Origin: Bradyrhizobium sp. WBAH42
GTDB lineage: Bacteria > Pseudomonadota > Alphaproteobacteria > Rhizobiales > Xanthobacteraceae
Assembly (NCBI RefSeq): GCF_024585265.1
Contig: NZ_CP036533.1
Location: forward strand, 2,861,001-2,925,000
DNA length: 64,000 nucleotides
Direction of reading: 5' to 3'
Below the pieces are notes generated by a model that saw only the letters and a program-made list of their open reading frames with translations, was not told the origin of the DNA and ran no database searches. Shown here piece after piece: positions 8,790 to 16,883 of this stretch (positions are counted from its first letter, which is position 1; the number at the start of each line of letters is the position of its first letter). A program made the position numbers and the translations under genes.

Positions 8790-10733
8790 ATGTACAACGA
8801 TTCTCTATTCAACGCTTTCGCTCGGTCGTTCGAGGCGAGAAGCCAGCACGACATGTCGATGGCGGAATATCTGGAATCGTGTCGAAGCGATCCCATGAAA
8901 TACGCGAACGCGGCCGAACGACTCCTAGCGGCGATCGGTGAGCCCCAGACGATTGACACGGCCAAGGACCCACGCCTTGGCCGTATTTTTTTGAACCGCA
9001 CCATCCGCACCTATCCGGCCTTCGCCGGCTTCTACGGCATGGAAGAAACCATCGAGCGCATCGTCGGTTTCTTCCGCCACGCGGCGCAAGGTCTCGAAGA
9101 GCGCAAGCAGATCCTCTACCTGCTCGGCCCGGTCGGCGGCGGCAAGTCCTCGCTCGCCGAGCGGCTCAAGTCGCTGATGGAAGTGCAGCCGATCTACGTG
9201 CTCAAGGCCGGCGACGAGCTCTCGCCGGTGTTCGAGAGCCCGCTCAGCCTGTTCGATCCCGATCAGCTCGGTCCGATGCTGGAGGAGAAGTACGGCATTC
9301 CGCGCCGTCGCCTCACCGGCCTGATGAGCCCGTGGTGCTACAAGCGGCTCGAAGCGTTCGGCGGCGACATTTCGCAGTTCCGGGTCGCCAAGATCCAGCC
9401 CTCGCGGCTGCGCCAGATCGCGATCGCCAAGACCGAGCCCGGTGACGAGAACAACCAGGACATCTCTTCGCTGGTCGGCAAGGTCGACATCCGCAAGCTC
9501 GAGACCTACGCCCAGAACGATCCCGACGCCTACAGCTATTCCGGCGGCCTCAACCGCGCCAACCAGGGCGTGCTCGAGTTCGTCGAGATGTTCAAGGCGC
9601 CGATCAAGATGCTGCACCCGTTGCTGACCGCAACCCAGGAAGGCAATTATATTGGCACTGAGAACATCGGCGCGATCCCGTTCACCGGCATCATCCTGGC
9701 GCACTCGAACGAAGCCGAGTGGGCGAGCTTCAAGGCCAACAAGAACAACGAAGCCTTCATCGACCGCATCTGCGTCATCAAGGTGCCCTACTGCCTCAGG
9801 GTCACCGAGGAGCAGAAGATCTACGAGAAGCTGATCCAGGGCTCCGAGCTCGCCGCGGCTCCTTGCGCGCCGTCGACGCTGGAGACGCTGGCGCGGTTCT
9901 CGGTGATGTCGCGCCTGCGCAAGCATGAGAACTCCACCCTGTTCGGCAAGATGCGGGTCTACGACGGCGAGAGCCTGAAGGAATCCGATCCGAAGGCGCG
10001 CAGCGTCCAGGAATATCGCGACGCCGCCGGCGTCGACGAGGGCATGGACGGCGTCTCGACCCGTTTCGCCTTCAAGATCCTGGCCGCCACCTTCAACCAC
10101 GATCCGCAGGAGGTGGCCGCCGACGCCGTGCATCTGATGTACGCGCTGGAGCAGGCGATCCGCCGCGAGCAGCTGCCTGAGGAGACCGAGAAGCGTTATC
10201 TCGAATTCATCAAGGCGGATCTGGCGCCGCGTTATGCCGAGTTCATCGGCAACGAGATCCAGAAGGCCTATCTCGAATCCTACTCGGATTACGGGCAGAA
10301 CCTGTTCGATCGCTACGTCGACTATGCCGACGCCTGGATCGAGGACCAGGACTTCAAGGATCCCGACACCGGCCAGCTGCTCGATCGCGAGCTTTTGAAC
10401 CAGGAGCTGACGAAGATCGAGAAGCCGGCGGGCATCGCCAACCCCAAGGACTTCCGCAACGAGGTCGTCAAATTCTCGTTACGGTCGCGGGCTCAGAACG
10501 GCGGCAAGAATCCGACCTGGACCTCCTACGAGAAGATTCGCGATGTGATCGAAAAGCGGATATTCTCCCAGGTCGAGGACCTGCTTCCGGTCATCTCCTT
10601 CGGGTCGAAGAAGGACGGCGAGACGGAGAAGAAGCACGGCGAGTTCGTCGCACGCATGGTGGAGCGCGGCTATACCGAACGTCAGGTTCGCCGGCTCGTC
10701 GAATGGTACATGCGCGTGAAGCAGGCCGGTTGA
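8790..10733 (+). CDS. prkA: PrkA family serine protein kinase
   Basis: A 647-residue PrkA/YeaG protein. The N-terminal AAA-type domain carries the Walker A motif GPVGGGKSS at residues 113-121 and extends to about residue 390; the C-terminal PrkA domain follows. In enterobacteria YeaG acts with YeaH in starvation and stress adaptation; whether it works mainly as a kinase or an AAA+ (protease-like) machine is unsettled. It is the first gene of a three-gene operon with yeaH and spoVR. The ATG at 8790 has AGAGGG upstream. The EcfG promoter 35 bp before the start predicts induction by general stress. Confidence 0.95.
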   Translation: MYNDSLFNAFARSFEARSQHDMSMAEYLESCRSDPMKYANAAERLLAAIGEPQTIDTAKDPRLGRIFLNRTIRTYPAFAGFYGMEETIERIVGFFRHAAQGLEERKQILYLLGPVGGGKSSLAERLKSLMEVQPIYVLKAGDELSPVFESPLSLFDPDQLGPMLEEKYGIPRRRLTGLMSPWCYKRLEAFGGDISQFRVAKIQPSRLRQIAIAKTEPGDENNQDISSLVGKVDIRKLETYAQNDPDAYSYSGGLNRANQGVLEFVEMFKAPIKMLHPLLTATQEGNYIGTENIGAIPFTGIILAHSNEAEWASFKANKNNEAFIDRICVIKVPYCLRVTEEQKIYEKLIQGSELAAAPCAPSTLETLARFSVMSRLRKHENSTLFGKMRVYDGESLKESDPKARSVQEYRDAAGVDEGMDGVSTRFAFKILAATFNHDPQEVAADAVHLMYALEQAIRREQLPEETEKRYLEFIKADLAPRYAEFIGNEIQKAYLESYSDYGQNLFDRYVDYADAWIEDQDFKDPDTGQLLDRELLNQELTKIEKPAGIANPKDFRNEVVKFSLRSRAQNGGKNPTWTSYEKIRDVIEKRIFSQVEDLLPVISFGSKKDGETEKKHGEFVARMVERGYTERQVRRLVEWYMRVKQAG

Positions 10734-10757
10734 GGCGGATGGGAGGCGAATGGTAAA

Positions 10758-12041
10758 GTGCCCATTCACATTATTGACAGGCGCCTGAATCCAGGCGGCA
10801 AGAGTCTTGAGAACCGCCAGCGGTTCTTGCGTCGGGCCAAGTCCCTGGTGCAGGGCGCCGTCAAGAAGACCTCGCAGGAACGCGACATCAAGGACGTCCT
10901 GGAGGGTGGTGAGGTCACGATCCCGCTCGACGGCATGCACGAGCCGCGTTTCCGCCGTGAAGGCGGGACGCGCGACATGGTCCTGCCCGGCAACAAGAAG
11001 TTCATCGAAGGCGACTATCTGCAGCGCTCCGGCCAGGGCAGCGCCAAGGATTCCGGCCCCGGCGAAGGCGACAGCGAGGACGCCTTCCGCTTCGTGCTGA
11101 GCCGCGACGAGTTCGTCGATCTGTTCCTCGACGACCTCGAGCTGCCGGATCTCGCCAAGCGCAAGATCGCGCAGACCGAGAGCGAAGGCATCCAGCGCGC
11201 CGGCTACACCATGACCGGCTCGCCCGCCAACATCTCGGTGAGCCGGACGGTGAAGCTCGCGCTCGCCCGCCGCATCGCGCTGAAGCGTCCGCGCAAGGAC
11301 GAGATCGAAGAGCTGGAAGCCGCAATCGCGGCCTGCACGGACGAGGACGAGCGTGCGGCTCTCGTGGCCCAGCTCGATGCGCTGAAAGCAAAGTCGAAGC
11401 GCATCCCCTTCATCGATCCGCTCGACATCCGCTACCGGCGCTTCGAGACGGTGCCCAAGCCCGTCGCGCAGGCGGTGATGTTCTGCCTGATGGACGTCTC
11501 CGGCTCGATGTCCGAGCACATGAAGGATCTGGCGAAACGCTTCTATATGCTGCTCTACGTGTTCCTGAAGCGGCGCTACAAGCACGTCGAGATCGTCTTC
11601 ATCCGCCACACCGACCGTGCCGAGGAGGTCGACGAGCAGACCTTCTTCTACGGTCCGGCCTCGGGCGGCACGCTGGTCTCCAGCGCGCTGCAGGCGATGC
11701 ACGAGATCGTGCGCGAGCGCTTCAATCCATCGGACTGGAACATCTACGCCGCGCAGGCTTCCGACGGCGACAATTCCTATTCCGACGGCGAACTCACGGG
11801 CCTCCTGCTGACCGAGAAGATCCTGCCGGTCTGCCAGTTCTTCGCCTATCTCGAGGTCGGCGAGGCCGGCGGCAGCGCCTTCGATCTCTCCGACTCCTCG
11901 CTCTGGAGCCTCTACGAACGCCTGCGCAACAGCGGCGCGCCGCTCTCGATGCGCAAGGTCTCGGAGCGCAGCGAGATCTTTCCGGTATTCCACGATCTAT
12001 TCCAGCGCCGCGACACTGCCCAGGAGAAGGCCGCTCCATGA
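10758..12041 (+). CDS. yeaH: YeaH/YhbH family protein (DUF444, UPF0229), von Willebrand A fold
   Basis: A 427-residue member of the YeaH/YhbH family, the standard partner of PrkA. The N-terminal half is charged and includes RRFLRRAK; a von Willebrand A-type domain begins with the metal-binding DVSGSMSEHM (DxSxS MIDAS pattern) in the middle. The start is GTG at 10758 with GGGAGGCG nine bases upstream, 24 bp after prkA. It probably serves as an adaptor or metal-dependent protein-binding partner for PrkA; the molecular role is not established. Confidence 0.93.
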   Translation: MPIHIIDRRLNPGGKSLENRQRFLRRAKSLVQGAVKKTSQERDIKDVLEGGEVTIPLDGMHEPRFRREGGTRDMVLPGNKKFIEGDYLQRSGQGSAKDSGPGEGDSEDAFRFVLSRDEFVDLFLDDLELPDLAKRKIAQTESEGIQRAGYTMTGSPANISVSRTVKLALARRIALKRPRKDEIEELEAAIAACTDEDERAALVAQLDALKAKSKRIPFIDPLDIRYRRFETVPKPVAQAVMFCLMDVSGSMSEHMKDLAKRFYMLLYVFLKRRYKHVEIVFIRHTDRAEEVDEQTFFYGPASGGTLVSSALQAMHEIVRERFNPSDWNIYAAQASDGDNSYSDGELTGLLLTEKILPVCQFFAYLEVGEAGGSAFDLSDSSLWSLYERLRNSGAPLSMRKVSERSEIFPVFHDLFQRRDTAQEKAAP

Positions 12042-13576
12042 CGGAACGTTTGTTCGAAGGCGCCGATTGGGATTTCCACACCTTGCAGCGCATCACCGAT
12101 GCCTGCGAGGAGGTGGCGTTGAAGGATCTCGGCCTCGACGTCTATCCGAACCAGATCGAGGTGATCACCGCCGAGCAGATGCTGGACGCCTATTCGTCGG
12201 TCGGCATGCCCTTGTTCTACAAGCACTGGTCGTTCGGCAAGCACTTTGCGTTCCATGAGGCGTCCTACCGCAAGGGCCTGATGGGGCTCGCCTATGAGAT
12301 CGTCATCAACTCCTCGCCCTGCATCTCCTATCTGATGGAGGAGAACACGGCGACGATGCAGACACTGGTGATCGCGCACGCCGCCTTCGGCCACAACCAT
12401 TTCTTCAAGAACAATTATCTGTTCAAGCAGTGGACCGATGCCGACGGCATCCTGGACTATCTCGACTTCGCCAAGAACTACGTCATGCAGTGCGAGGATC
12501 GCTACGGCCGCATCGAGGTCGAGCGCACGCTCGATGCCGCGCACGCGCTGATGTCGCACGGCATCGACCGTTATCCCGGCAAGAAGAAGCTCGACCTGCG
12601 CGCCGAGGAGAAGCGGGCAGGGCGCCGCCGCCAGCACGAGGAGGAGGTCTTCAACGATCTCTGGCGCACGGTGCCGAAGGGCGCCGCCAAGAGCCGGTCC
12701 ACGCTCAGCATCGAGCGCCGCCGCAAGCTGCTCGGCTTGCCGCAGGAGAATTTGCTCTATTTCCTGGAGAAGAGCGCGCCGCGGCTGGCGCCCTGGCAGC
12801 GCGAGCTGCTCCGCATCGTCCGCCACATCGCGCAATATTTCTATCCGCAGAGCCAGACCAAGGTCATGAACGAGGGGACGGCGACCTACGTCCACTATCG
12901 CATCATGACCAAGCTGCACGAGCAGGGTCGGATCAGCGACGGCAACTTCCTGGAATTCCTGGGGTCGCACACCAACGTGGTGTTCCAGCCCGAGTTCGAC
13001 GACCCGCGCTTCTCCGGCTTCAACCCTTACGCGCTCGGCTTTGCGGTGATGCAGGACATCGAGCGCATCGTCACCAATCCGGAAGACGAGGACCGCGAGT
13101 GGTTCCCCGACATCGCCGGCAAGAACGACGTCATGGGCGTGTTGCGCGACGTCTGGGCCAATTACCGCGACGAAAGCTTCATCGGCCAGTTCCTGAGCCC
13201 CAAATTGATGCGGCACTTCCGCATGTTCCACCTGCACGATGATCCCGAGGAGCGTGCCGGTATCCGCGTCGATGCCATCCACGACGAGCGCGGCTTCCGC
13301 CGCGTCCGCCGCGAGCTGGCACGGCAGCACGATGTCGGCTTCATCGACGCCAATATCGAGGTGGTCGACGTCGATCTCTCCGGCGACCGCCGCCTGATCC
13401 TGCATCACCACGTCATCAAGGGCTCGCAGCTCAACGAGACCGACGCCAAGCGCGTGCTGCAGCACCTGGCCGACCTCTGGACCTACGACGTCGCGCTGAT
13501 CGAGGTCGACGCCAACGACAAGGTCTTGCGCGAATACGTCGTCAGCCCGCGCCCGATCCCCGCCGCAGTGGCGTGA
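12038..13576 (+). CDS. SpoVR family protein
   Basis: A 512-residue SpoVR-like protein (the YcgB family in E. coli). The ATG overlaps the yeaH stop (ATGA), giving tight coupling in the prkA-yeaH-spoVR operon. The conserved N-terminal segment GADWDFHTLQRI and the central HYRIMTKLHEQG region are typical. The name comes from a Bacillus spore-cortex gene, but non-sporulating proteobacteria carry it with prkA and yeaH as a stress module. No catalytic motif is evident to me. Confidence 0.92.
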   Translation: MTERLFEGADWDFHTLQRITDACEEVALKDLGLDVYPNQIEVITAEQMLDAYSSVGMPLFYKHWSFGKHFAFHEASYRKGLMGLAYEIVINSSPCISYLMEENTATMQTLVIAHAAFGHNHFFKNNYLFKQWTDADGILDYLDFAKNYVMQCEDRYGRIEVERTLDAAHALMSHGIDRYPGKKKLDLRAEEKRAGRRRQHEEEVFNDLWRTVPKGAAKSRSTLSIERRRKLLGLPQENLLYFLEKSAPRLAPWQRELLRIVRHIAQYFYPQSQTKVMNEGTATYVHYRIMTKLHEQGRISDGNFLEFLGSHTNVVFQPEFDDPRFSGFNPYALGFAVMQDIERIVTNPEDEDREWFPDIAGKNDVMGVLRDVWANYRDESFIGQFLSPKLMRHFRMFHLHDDPEERAGIRVDAIHDERGFRRVRRELARQHDVGFIDANIEVVDVDLSGDRRLILHHHVIKGSQLNETDAKRVLQHLADLWTYDVALIEVDANDKVLREYVVSPRPIPAAVA

Positions 13577-13622
13577 GGCTGTCTCCTCTTTTGAAGTGAA
13601 GCTCGCGCGCCGAAGACGGTGC

Positions 13623-13740
13623 GCTCCCTCCCCCGCTTGCGGGAGAGGGCTGGGAGAGGGTATCTCCGCAGTGGGGCTCCCCAGAGGAGAGAGCCCTCTC
13701 CCGGCGCTACGCGCCGACCTCTCCCGCAAGCGGGAGAGGT
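13623..13740 (-). repeat. Repeat family A, full copy
   Basis: An approximately 118-bp element downstream of spoVR. One end is CCCGCTTGCGGGAGAGGG and the other the hairpin CCTCTCCCGC-AA-GCGGGAGAGG, with further CCCTCTCCC and GCGCTACGCGC segments between. Read on the minus strand it matches the element at 56965-57083 over nearly its whole length, so the two copies are inverted relative to each other. It sits between convergent genes. Confidence 0.85.
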
Positions 13741-13778
13741 GGAGCCCGCGGCGGCTCAAGAGAAGATGGGCATCGCGC

Positions 13779-14219
13779 CTAGGCTAATCGCTTCCCCGGC
13801 TTCTTCTTCGACGCATTCAGCTCCACCGCCGCGCGGATCAGCGCCTTCAACGCCTTCTCGTTGACCTTGTCGCCCTCGCGGATGTCGATCGCGCGGCGCA
13901 CATTGCCGTCGAGGCTGGAATTGAAGAGACCTGCGGGATCGGCCAGCGCCGCGCCCTTGGCGAAGGTCAGCTTCACCACCTCCTTGTAGGTCTCGCCGGT
14001 GCAGATGATGCCGTCGTGCTCCCACACGGGAACGCCGCGCCATTTCCACGCCTCCACGACGTCAGGATCGGCTTCCCTGATCAGGCCGCGGACGCGCGCG
14101 AGCATCGCGCCGCGCCAGTCGCCGAGCTCCTTGATCCGGCCGTCGATCAGTTTTGATGGCGAAGCGTTGCCTGCTTCCTTCGCGCTGCTCGTCTTCGCCG
14201 CCACGGGCTTCTTCATCAT
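13779..14219 (-). CDS. DUF1801 domain protein
   Basis: A 146-residue protein of the DUF1801/YdhG-like family. The N terminus is Lys/Ala/Ser-rich (MMKKPVAAKTSSAKEAG) and the core has DVVEAWKWRGVPVWEHDG and the segment TYKEVVKLTFAKGAAL seen in this family. The C terminus is basic (ASKKKPGKRLA). It is the last gene of an operon with ArsR and SRPBCC genes, which are commonly found near DUF1801 genes. Function unknown. The ATG pair at 14219/14216 gives two possible starts. Confidence 0.85.
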   Translation of the reverse strand: MMKKPVAAKTSSAKEAGNASPSKLIDGRIKELGDWRGAMLARVRGLIREADPDVVEAWKWRGVPVWEHDGIICTGETYKEVVKLTFAKGAALADPAGLFNSSLDGNVRRAIDIREGDKVNEKALKALIRAAVELNASKKKPGKRLA

Positions 14220-14227
14220 GGCCTCGT

Positions 14228-14431
14228 TCACGCGTTGCTGCGGCCGCGATAAGGCAGCGCGAACAGATACAGCCCGGTCGCGAGCAGCGGAATCAGCGGC
14301 ACCAGCGCCAGGAAGCCGATCCACACGGCCTGGACCTGCATCGTCATCGCCACGATGTTGGCGATGACGGCGAGCGTGAATGCCATCGACAGCCAGCGGT
14401 GAATTTGCCGAATCCACATCTGCGTGCTCAT
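14228..14431 (-). CDS. Small two-helix membrane protein (67 aa)
   Basis: A 67-residue protein starting MSTQMWIRQIHRW at an ATG with a near-perfect Shine-Dalgarno (AGGAGGTCCCCA). Two hydrophobic segments follow, MAFTLAVIANIVAMTM and IGFLALVPLIPLLATGLYLF, so it is probably an inner-membrane protein. It lies between the SRPBCC and DUF1801 genes, 8 bp before the latter. The frame is open upstream, but the Shine-Dalgarno fixes the start. No function is assigned. Confidence 0.75.
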   Translation of the reverse strand: MSTQMWIRQIHRWLSMAFTLAVIANIVAMTMQVQAVWIGFLALVPLIPLLATGLYLFALPYRGRSNA

Positions 14432-14474
14432 TGGGGACCTCCTGTTGGATTGATCGAAATGGACGCCGGCGGAG

Positions 14475-14903
14475 CTAGCTCGCCCGCGCCAGCAAATCGT
14501 CCAGCTTGGCCAGGAACTGCTTCCAGCCGGCATGCGCGCCACCGAACGCCTGCTTCTGCGTCGGGCGGAAGCCCGCCTGCTCGACGCGCAGATGCGTACC
14601 CGCGCTGGTCGGCGTCAGCGTGAAGGTGACGATGCTTTTCAGATCGAAGGCGGCGTCCTCATGCGAGAAATTCCAGGTGTAGGCCAGCGTCTTCTGCGGC
14701 TCGATGGTGAGCACCTCGCAATCCAGCACGCCGCCCCACTCGCCGCGCAGGTTGAAGCGATGGCCGACGACCGGCTTGAAATCGTTCTTCATCAGCCATT
14801 CCTCGATCAGATGCGGCTGCGTCAGCGCGCGCCAGAGCCGCTCGGCCGGATAAGCAAATTCGCGCTCGATAACGACGGAGCGCGTCTCGGCGGGTTCGTT
14901 CAT
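14475..14903 (-). CDS. SRPBCC (AHSA1-like) domain protein
   Basis: A 142-residue START/SRPBCC protein of the activator-of-Hsp90 (AHSA1) type. Characteristic segments are VIEREFAYPAERLWRALTQP, IEEWLMKNDF, the central GEWGGVLDCEVL and the C-terminal GFRPTQKQAFGGAHAGWKQFLAKLDDLL. Such proteins form a hydrophobic ligand pocket. The ATG overlaps the arsR stop (ATGA). ArsR-SRPBCC pairs are frequent in proteobacteria; the ligand is unknown. Confidence 0.9.
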   Translation of the reverse strand: MNEPAETRSVVIEREFAYPAERLWRALTQPHLIEEWLMKNDFKPVVGHRFNLRGEWGGVLDCEVLTIEPQKTLAYTWNFSHEDAAFDLKSIVTFTLTPTSAGTHLRVEQAGFRPTQKQAFGGAHAGWKQFLAKLDDLLARAS

Positions 14904-15223
14904 TGGTCCATCCTCTTCAGGAGATCGTCGAGAGCGTCGAGCCTTTTCTGCCAGAACCCGGCCATCTGGCCGGTCCAGTCGATCAGCGGATTGAGCGCAC
15001 CGGGCTGCGCGCTGTAATGGGTCTGCCGTCCTTCATGGCGGTCGCGCACCAAGCCCGCCTGCTTCAACGCGCCGAGATGTTTCGACACCGCCGGCTGCGA
15101 CACGCCGGATCGCGCCGTCAGCGCCCCGACCGTCTGCTCCCCCTCCCGGCACAGCCGTTCGAAGATCGCCCGCCGGGTCGGGTCGGCGAGCGTCCTGAAC
15201 AGGAGGTCGGGGGTGGAGGGCAT
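14900..15223 (-). CDS. ArsR-family transcriptional regulator
   Basis: A 107-residue winged-helix regulator. The helix-turn-helix lies in GVSQPAVSKHLGALKQAGLV and the wing in VRDRHEGRQTHYSAQ. The Cys-containing metal-binding motif of ArsR/SmtB is absent, as usual for the SRPBCC-linked subgroup. A perfect inverted repeat lies immediately upstream of its start, overlapping the ribosome-binding region, which suggests autorepression of the four-gene operon. Confidence 0.92.
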   Translation of the reverse strand: MPSTPDLLFRTLADPTRRAIFERLCREGEQTVGALTARSGVSQPAVSKHLGALKQAGLVRDRHEGRQTHYSAQPGALNPLIDWTGQMAGFWQKRLDALDDLLKRMDQ

Positions 15224-15230
15224 GCGGGAT

Positions 15231-15250
15231 CCATAACTAGGAAGTTATGG
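15231..15250. promoter_or_regulatory. Probable ArsR operator
   Basis: CCATAACT-AGGA-AGTTATGG is a perfect inverted repeat with 8-bp arms, 8 bp upstream of the arsR ATG. Related half-sites continue upstream (TTATGCATAA at about 15252-15261 and AGTTAT at about 15268-15273), so the whole stretch 15231-15275 may hold two bound dimers. Its position across the leader fits autorepression. Confidence 0.6.
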
Positions 15251-15327
15251 TTTATGCATAACCGTAGAGTTATAGGTTAGTCAAGTAGGACGGGAGATAT
15301 GGCGATGGCTGGCGCAGCCCTCTCCAC

Positions 15328-15442
15328 GTCATTGCGAGGAGCGCTTGCGATGAAGCAATCCAGTCTGCCTCCGCGGAAGGATTCTGGATTGCTTCCGCCT
15401 TCGCTAAGGCTTCGGCGGACAAGTCGCTGCGCTCGCAACGAC
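15328..15442 (+). repeat. Repeat family B, 115-bp class
   Basis: The element begins GTCATTGCGAGGAGCGCTTG and ends CGCTGCGCTCGCAACGAC (usual end CGCAATGAC, so one mismatch). It carries the 30-bp internal insertion CCGCCTTCGC...GGACAAGT after GGATTGCTT that defines the long class. It lies between the ArsR operon promoter and the DsrE-like gene. Confidence 0.9.
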
Positions 15443-15470
15443 CGAGGAATGCGGCGCGACTGCGCTGCCC

Positions 15471-15920
15471 CTACGGCCGGAGATACAGATACCCCTGCGA
15501 TTGCAGCTCGGCCAACCGGACCACGCCGCCCTTCTCGGCGTTGACGAAACCCGGCAGCAGCTCGTTGAGCGTGACGTTCTGCGCTTTCATCGTGTTGCCG
15601 CAGGCGGCGAGCTCGACGCCGTCCTTGGAGAAATCGCCGACGCGCTTGCTGACATCGGGATTGGCCTGCGCCGAGTGAAACGCCTTCAGCGCCGGGCCGT
15701 GGATCACCAGCGCGATCGTCACATGCTCGGGGCCGCCGACGCCGTCGATGTGGTTCTGGATGTTGCCGAGCACGAAATTGACCTTCTCGGCATCGCTGAG
15801 GTGATAGACCACCTTCAGCTTGGCGCCGGTGCCCGCCTCCGTTGCGGCTTTCGCGCTGGAGGCGCCGAGCGCTGCACCCAGTGCCGAGATGGCGCTCCAC
15901 AAGATGTTCCGGCGGTTCAT
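15471..15920 (-). CDS. Exported DsrE-family protein
   Basis: A 149-residue protein. Residues 1-26 (MNRRNILWSAISALGAALGA...) form a signal peptide with a twin arginine near the start, so Tat or Sec export is possible. The mature part has DsrE-like features (LKVVYHLSDAEKVNFVLGNIQNH, VTIALVIHGPALKAF, ELAACGNTMKAQNV); the Cys in AACGNTM is at the position often conserved in periplasmic DsrE proteins. The ATG at 15920 is supported by AAGGAAA upstream. It follows the exported protein gene at 15961 in the same direction. Confidence 0.85.
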   Translation of the reverse strand: MNRRNILWSAISALGAALGASSAKAATEAGTGAKLKVVYHLSDAEKVNFVLGNIQNHIDGVGGPEHVTIALVIHGPALKAFHSAQANPDVSKRVGDFSKDGVELAACGNTMKAQNVTLNELLPGFVNAEKGGVVRLAELQSQGYLYLRP

Positions 15921-15960
15921 GGCGATTTCCTTCGACGAGGCCAAATTTGCCGAAGGCATA

Positions 15961-16581
15961 TCACTTGTGGCGTAGCGCCGCGAGTTCCTTGCGATCGGTC
16001 ACCAGCGAAGCGCATTCGCTGTTATCGGTGCGGTCGAGGCGGAAGATCTTGTCGTCGGCGCCGGCGGTCAGCGAATGCTCGGCATCGTCGTCCGGCTTGT
16101 TGTTCTGCCAGACGCGCACCCGTTCGAGCCGGACGATCGCCGACTTGTCGTCCTTGGAGAGCGCAACGCCGATGCCGCCGCCCTCGCAATCGACGCCGCA
16201 GCCGAGCCGCACCTCGTTGCCGCTCTTGGTGAACACGGCGTGGTTGCACGAGCCGCTGGAATCGAAATCGCCGCTGCGATGACGGTACCTGAAGCCGAGG
16301 CGGAAGGAGTTGTGGAGCTCCTTGTCCTCCTTGTCGACTTCCGCCGAGACCAGCAGCTTCATCGAAGCGACCTTCTGCTTCGGGTGCCGCGCCAGATGGT
16401 CGGCATCGTAGCGGCGGACGAAGCAGGCATAGGCCTTGTTGCCGGGGGCGCCCGCATACATGCGCGTATTGAACGTCTCTGCCTCGGCCTTGCTGGCCTC
16501 GCGAATATCGTCGCCGTCCTCGGCCCGGGCAGTGCCGATGAATGCAGCCAGGGCGAGCGGAAGGACAAGGGCAAGCTTCAT
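15961..16581 (-). CDS. Exported protein of unknown function (206 aa)
   Basis: Starts with a clear Sec signal peptide (MKLALVLPLALAAFIGTARA, cleavage after ARA). The mature domain has paired cysteines (YACFVRRY; SGSCNHAVF; VRLGCGVDCEGGG; NSECASLV) that could form disulfides in the periplasm. I do not recognise the family. It is 40 bp upstream of the DsrE-like gene and probably co-transcribed with it. Confidence 0.75.
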   Translation of the reverse strand: MKLALVLPLALAAFIGTARAEDGDDIREASKAEAETFNTRMYAGAPGNKAYACFVRRYDADHLARHPKQKVASMKLLVSAEVDKEDKELHNSFRLGFRYRHRSGDFDSSGSCNHAVFTKSGNEVRLGCGVDCEGGGIGVALSKDDKSAIVRLERVRVWQNNKPDDDAEHSLTAGADDKIFRLDRTDNSECASLVTDRKELAALRHK

Positions 16582-16883
16582 GATCGCACCGAACGCCTGA
16601 TGGGCATTGGCCCGCCATCCGCGGGCCGGTCTGTCATTGGTCGCAGGCGCAGTGGAGCGCGTTCAACCGCCGCACGTCGCTCGATGTCGGGCAGCGGCCA
16701 CGGCGGGCCTTAGTCACCACTCCAATCGAGAAGGTTCAACGGGTGCGACGACTTGATTCCTCGGAACCCGACGCCGGTGCTTGCTGCGACATTGTCTCGT
16801 TTCGTCAATGTGGTAGCCTTCACAGACGACCGCCTTTGGCAGTCGTAGGCTGGGGCTGCCTTGTAAGTTTGTGGAGTCCCCGC
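16582..16883. other. Intergenic region between divergent genes, no feature recognised
   Basis: About 300 bases separate the minus-strand exported protein gene from the plus-strand cyclase gene. Promoters for both must lie here. I see no strong inverted repeat, EcfG motif or sigma-54 motif. A frame continuous with the cyclase is open from 16743, but it has no good ribosome-binding site and its predicted residues do not look like protein. Confidence 0.5.

Noticed and set aside
13596..13864. Short plus-strand frames between spoVR and the DUF1801 gene
   Set aside because: They are translations of the family A repeat.
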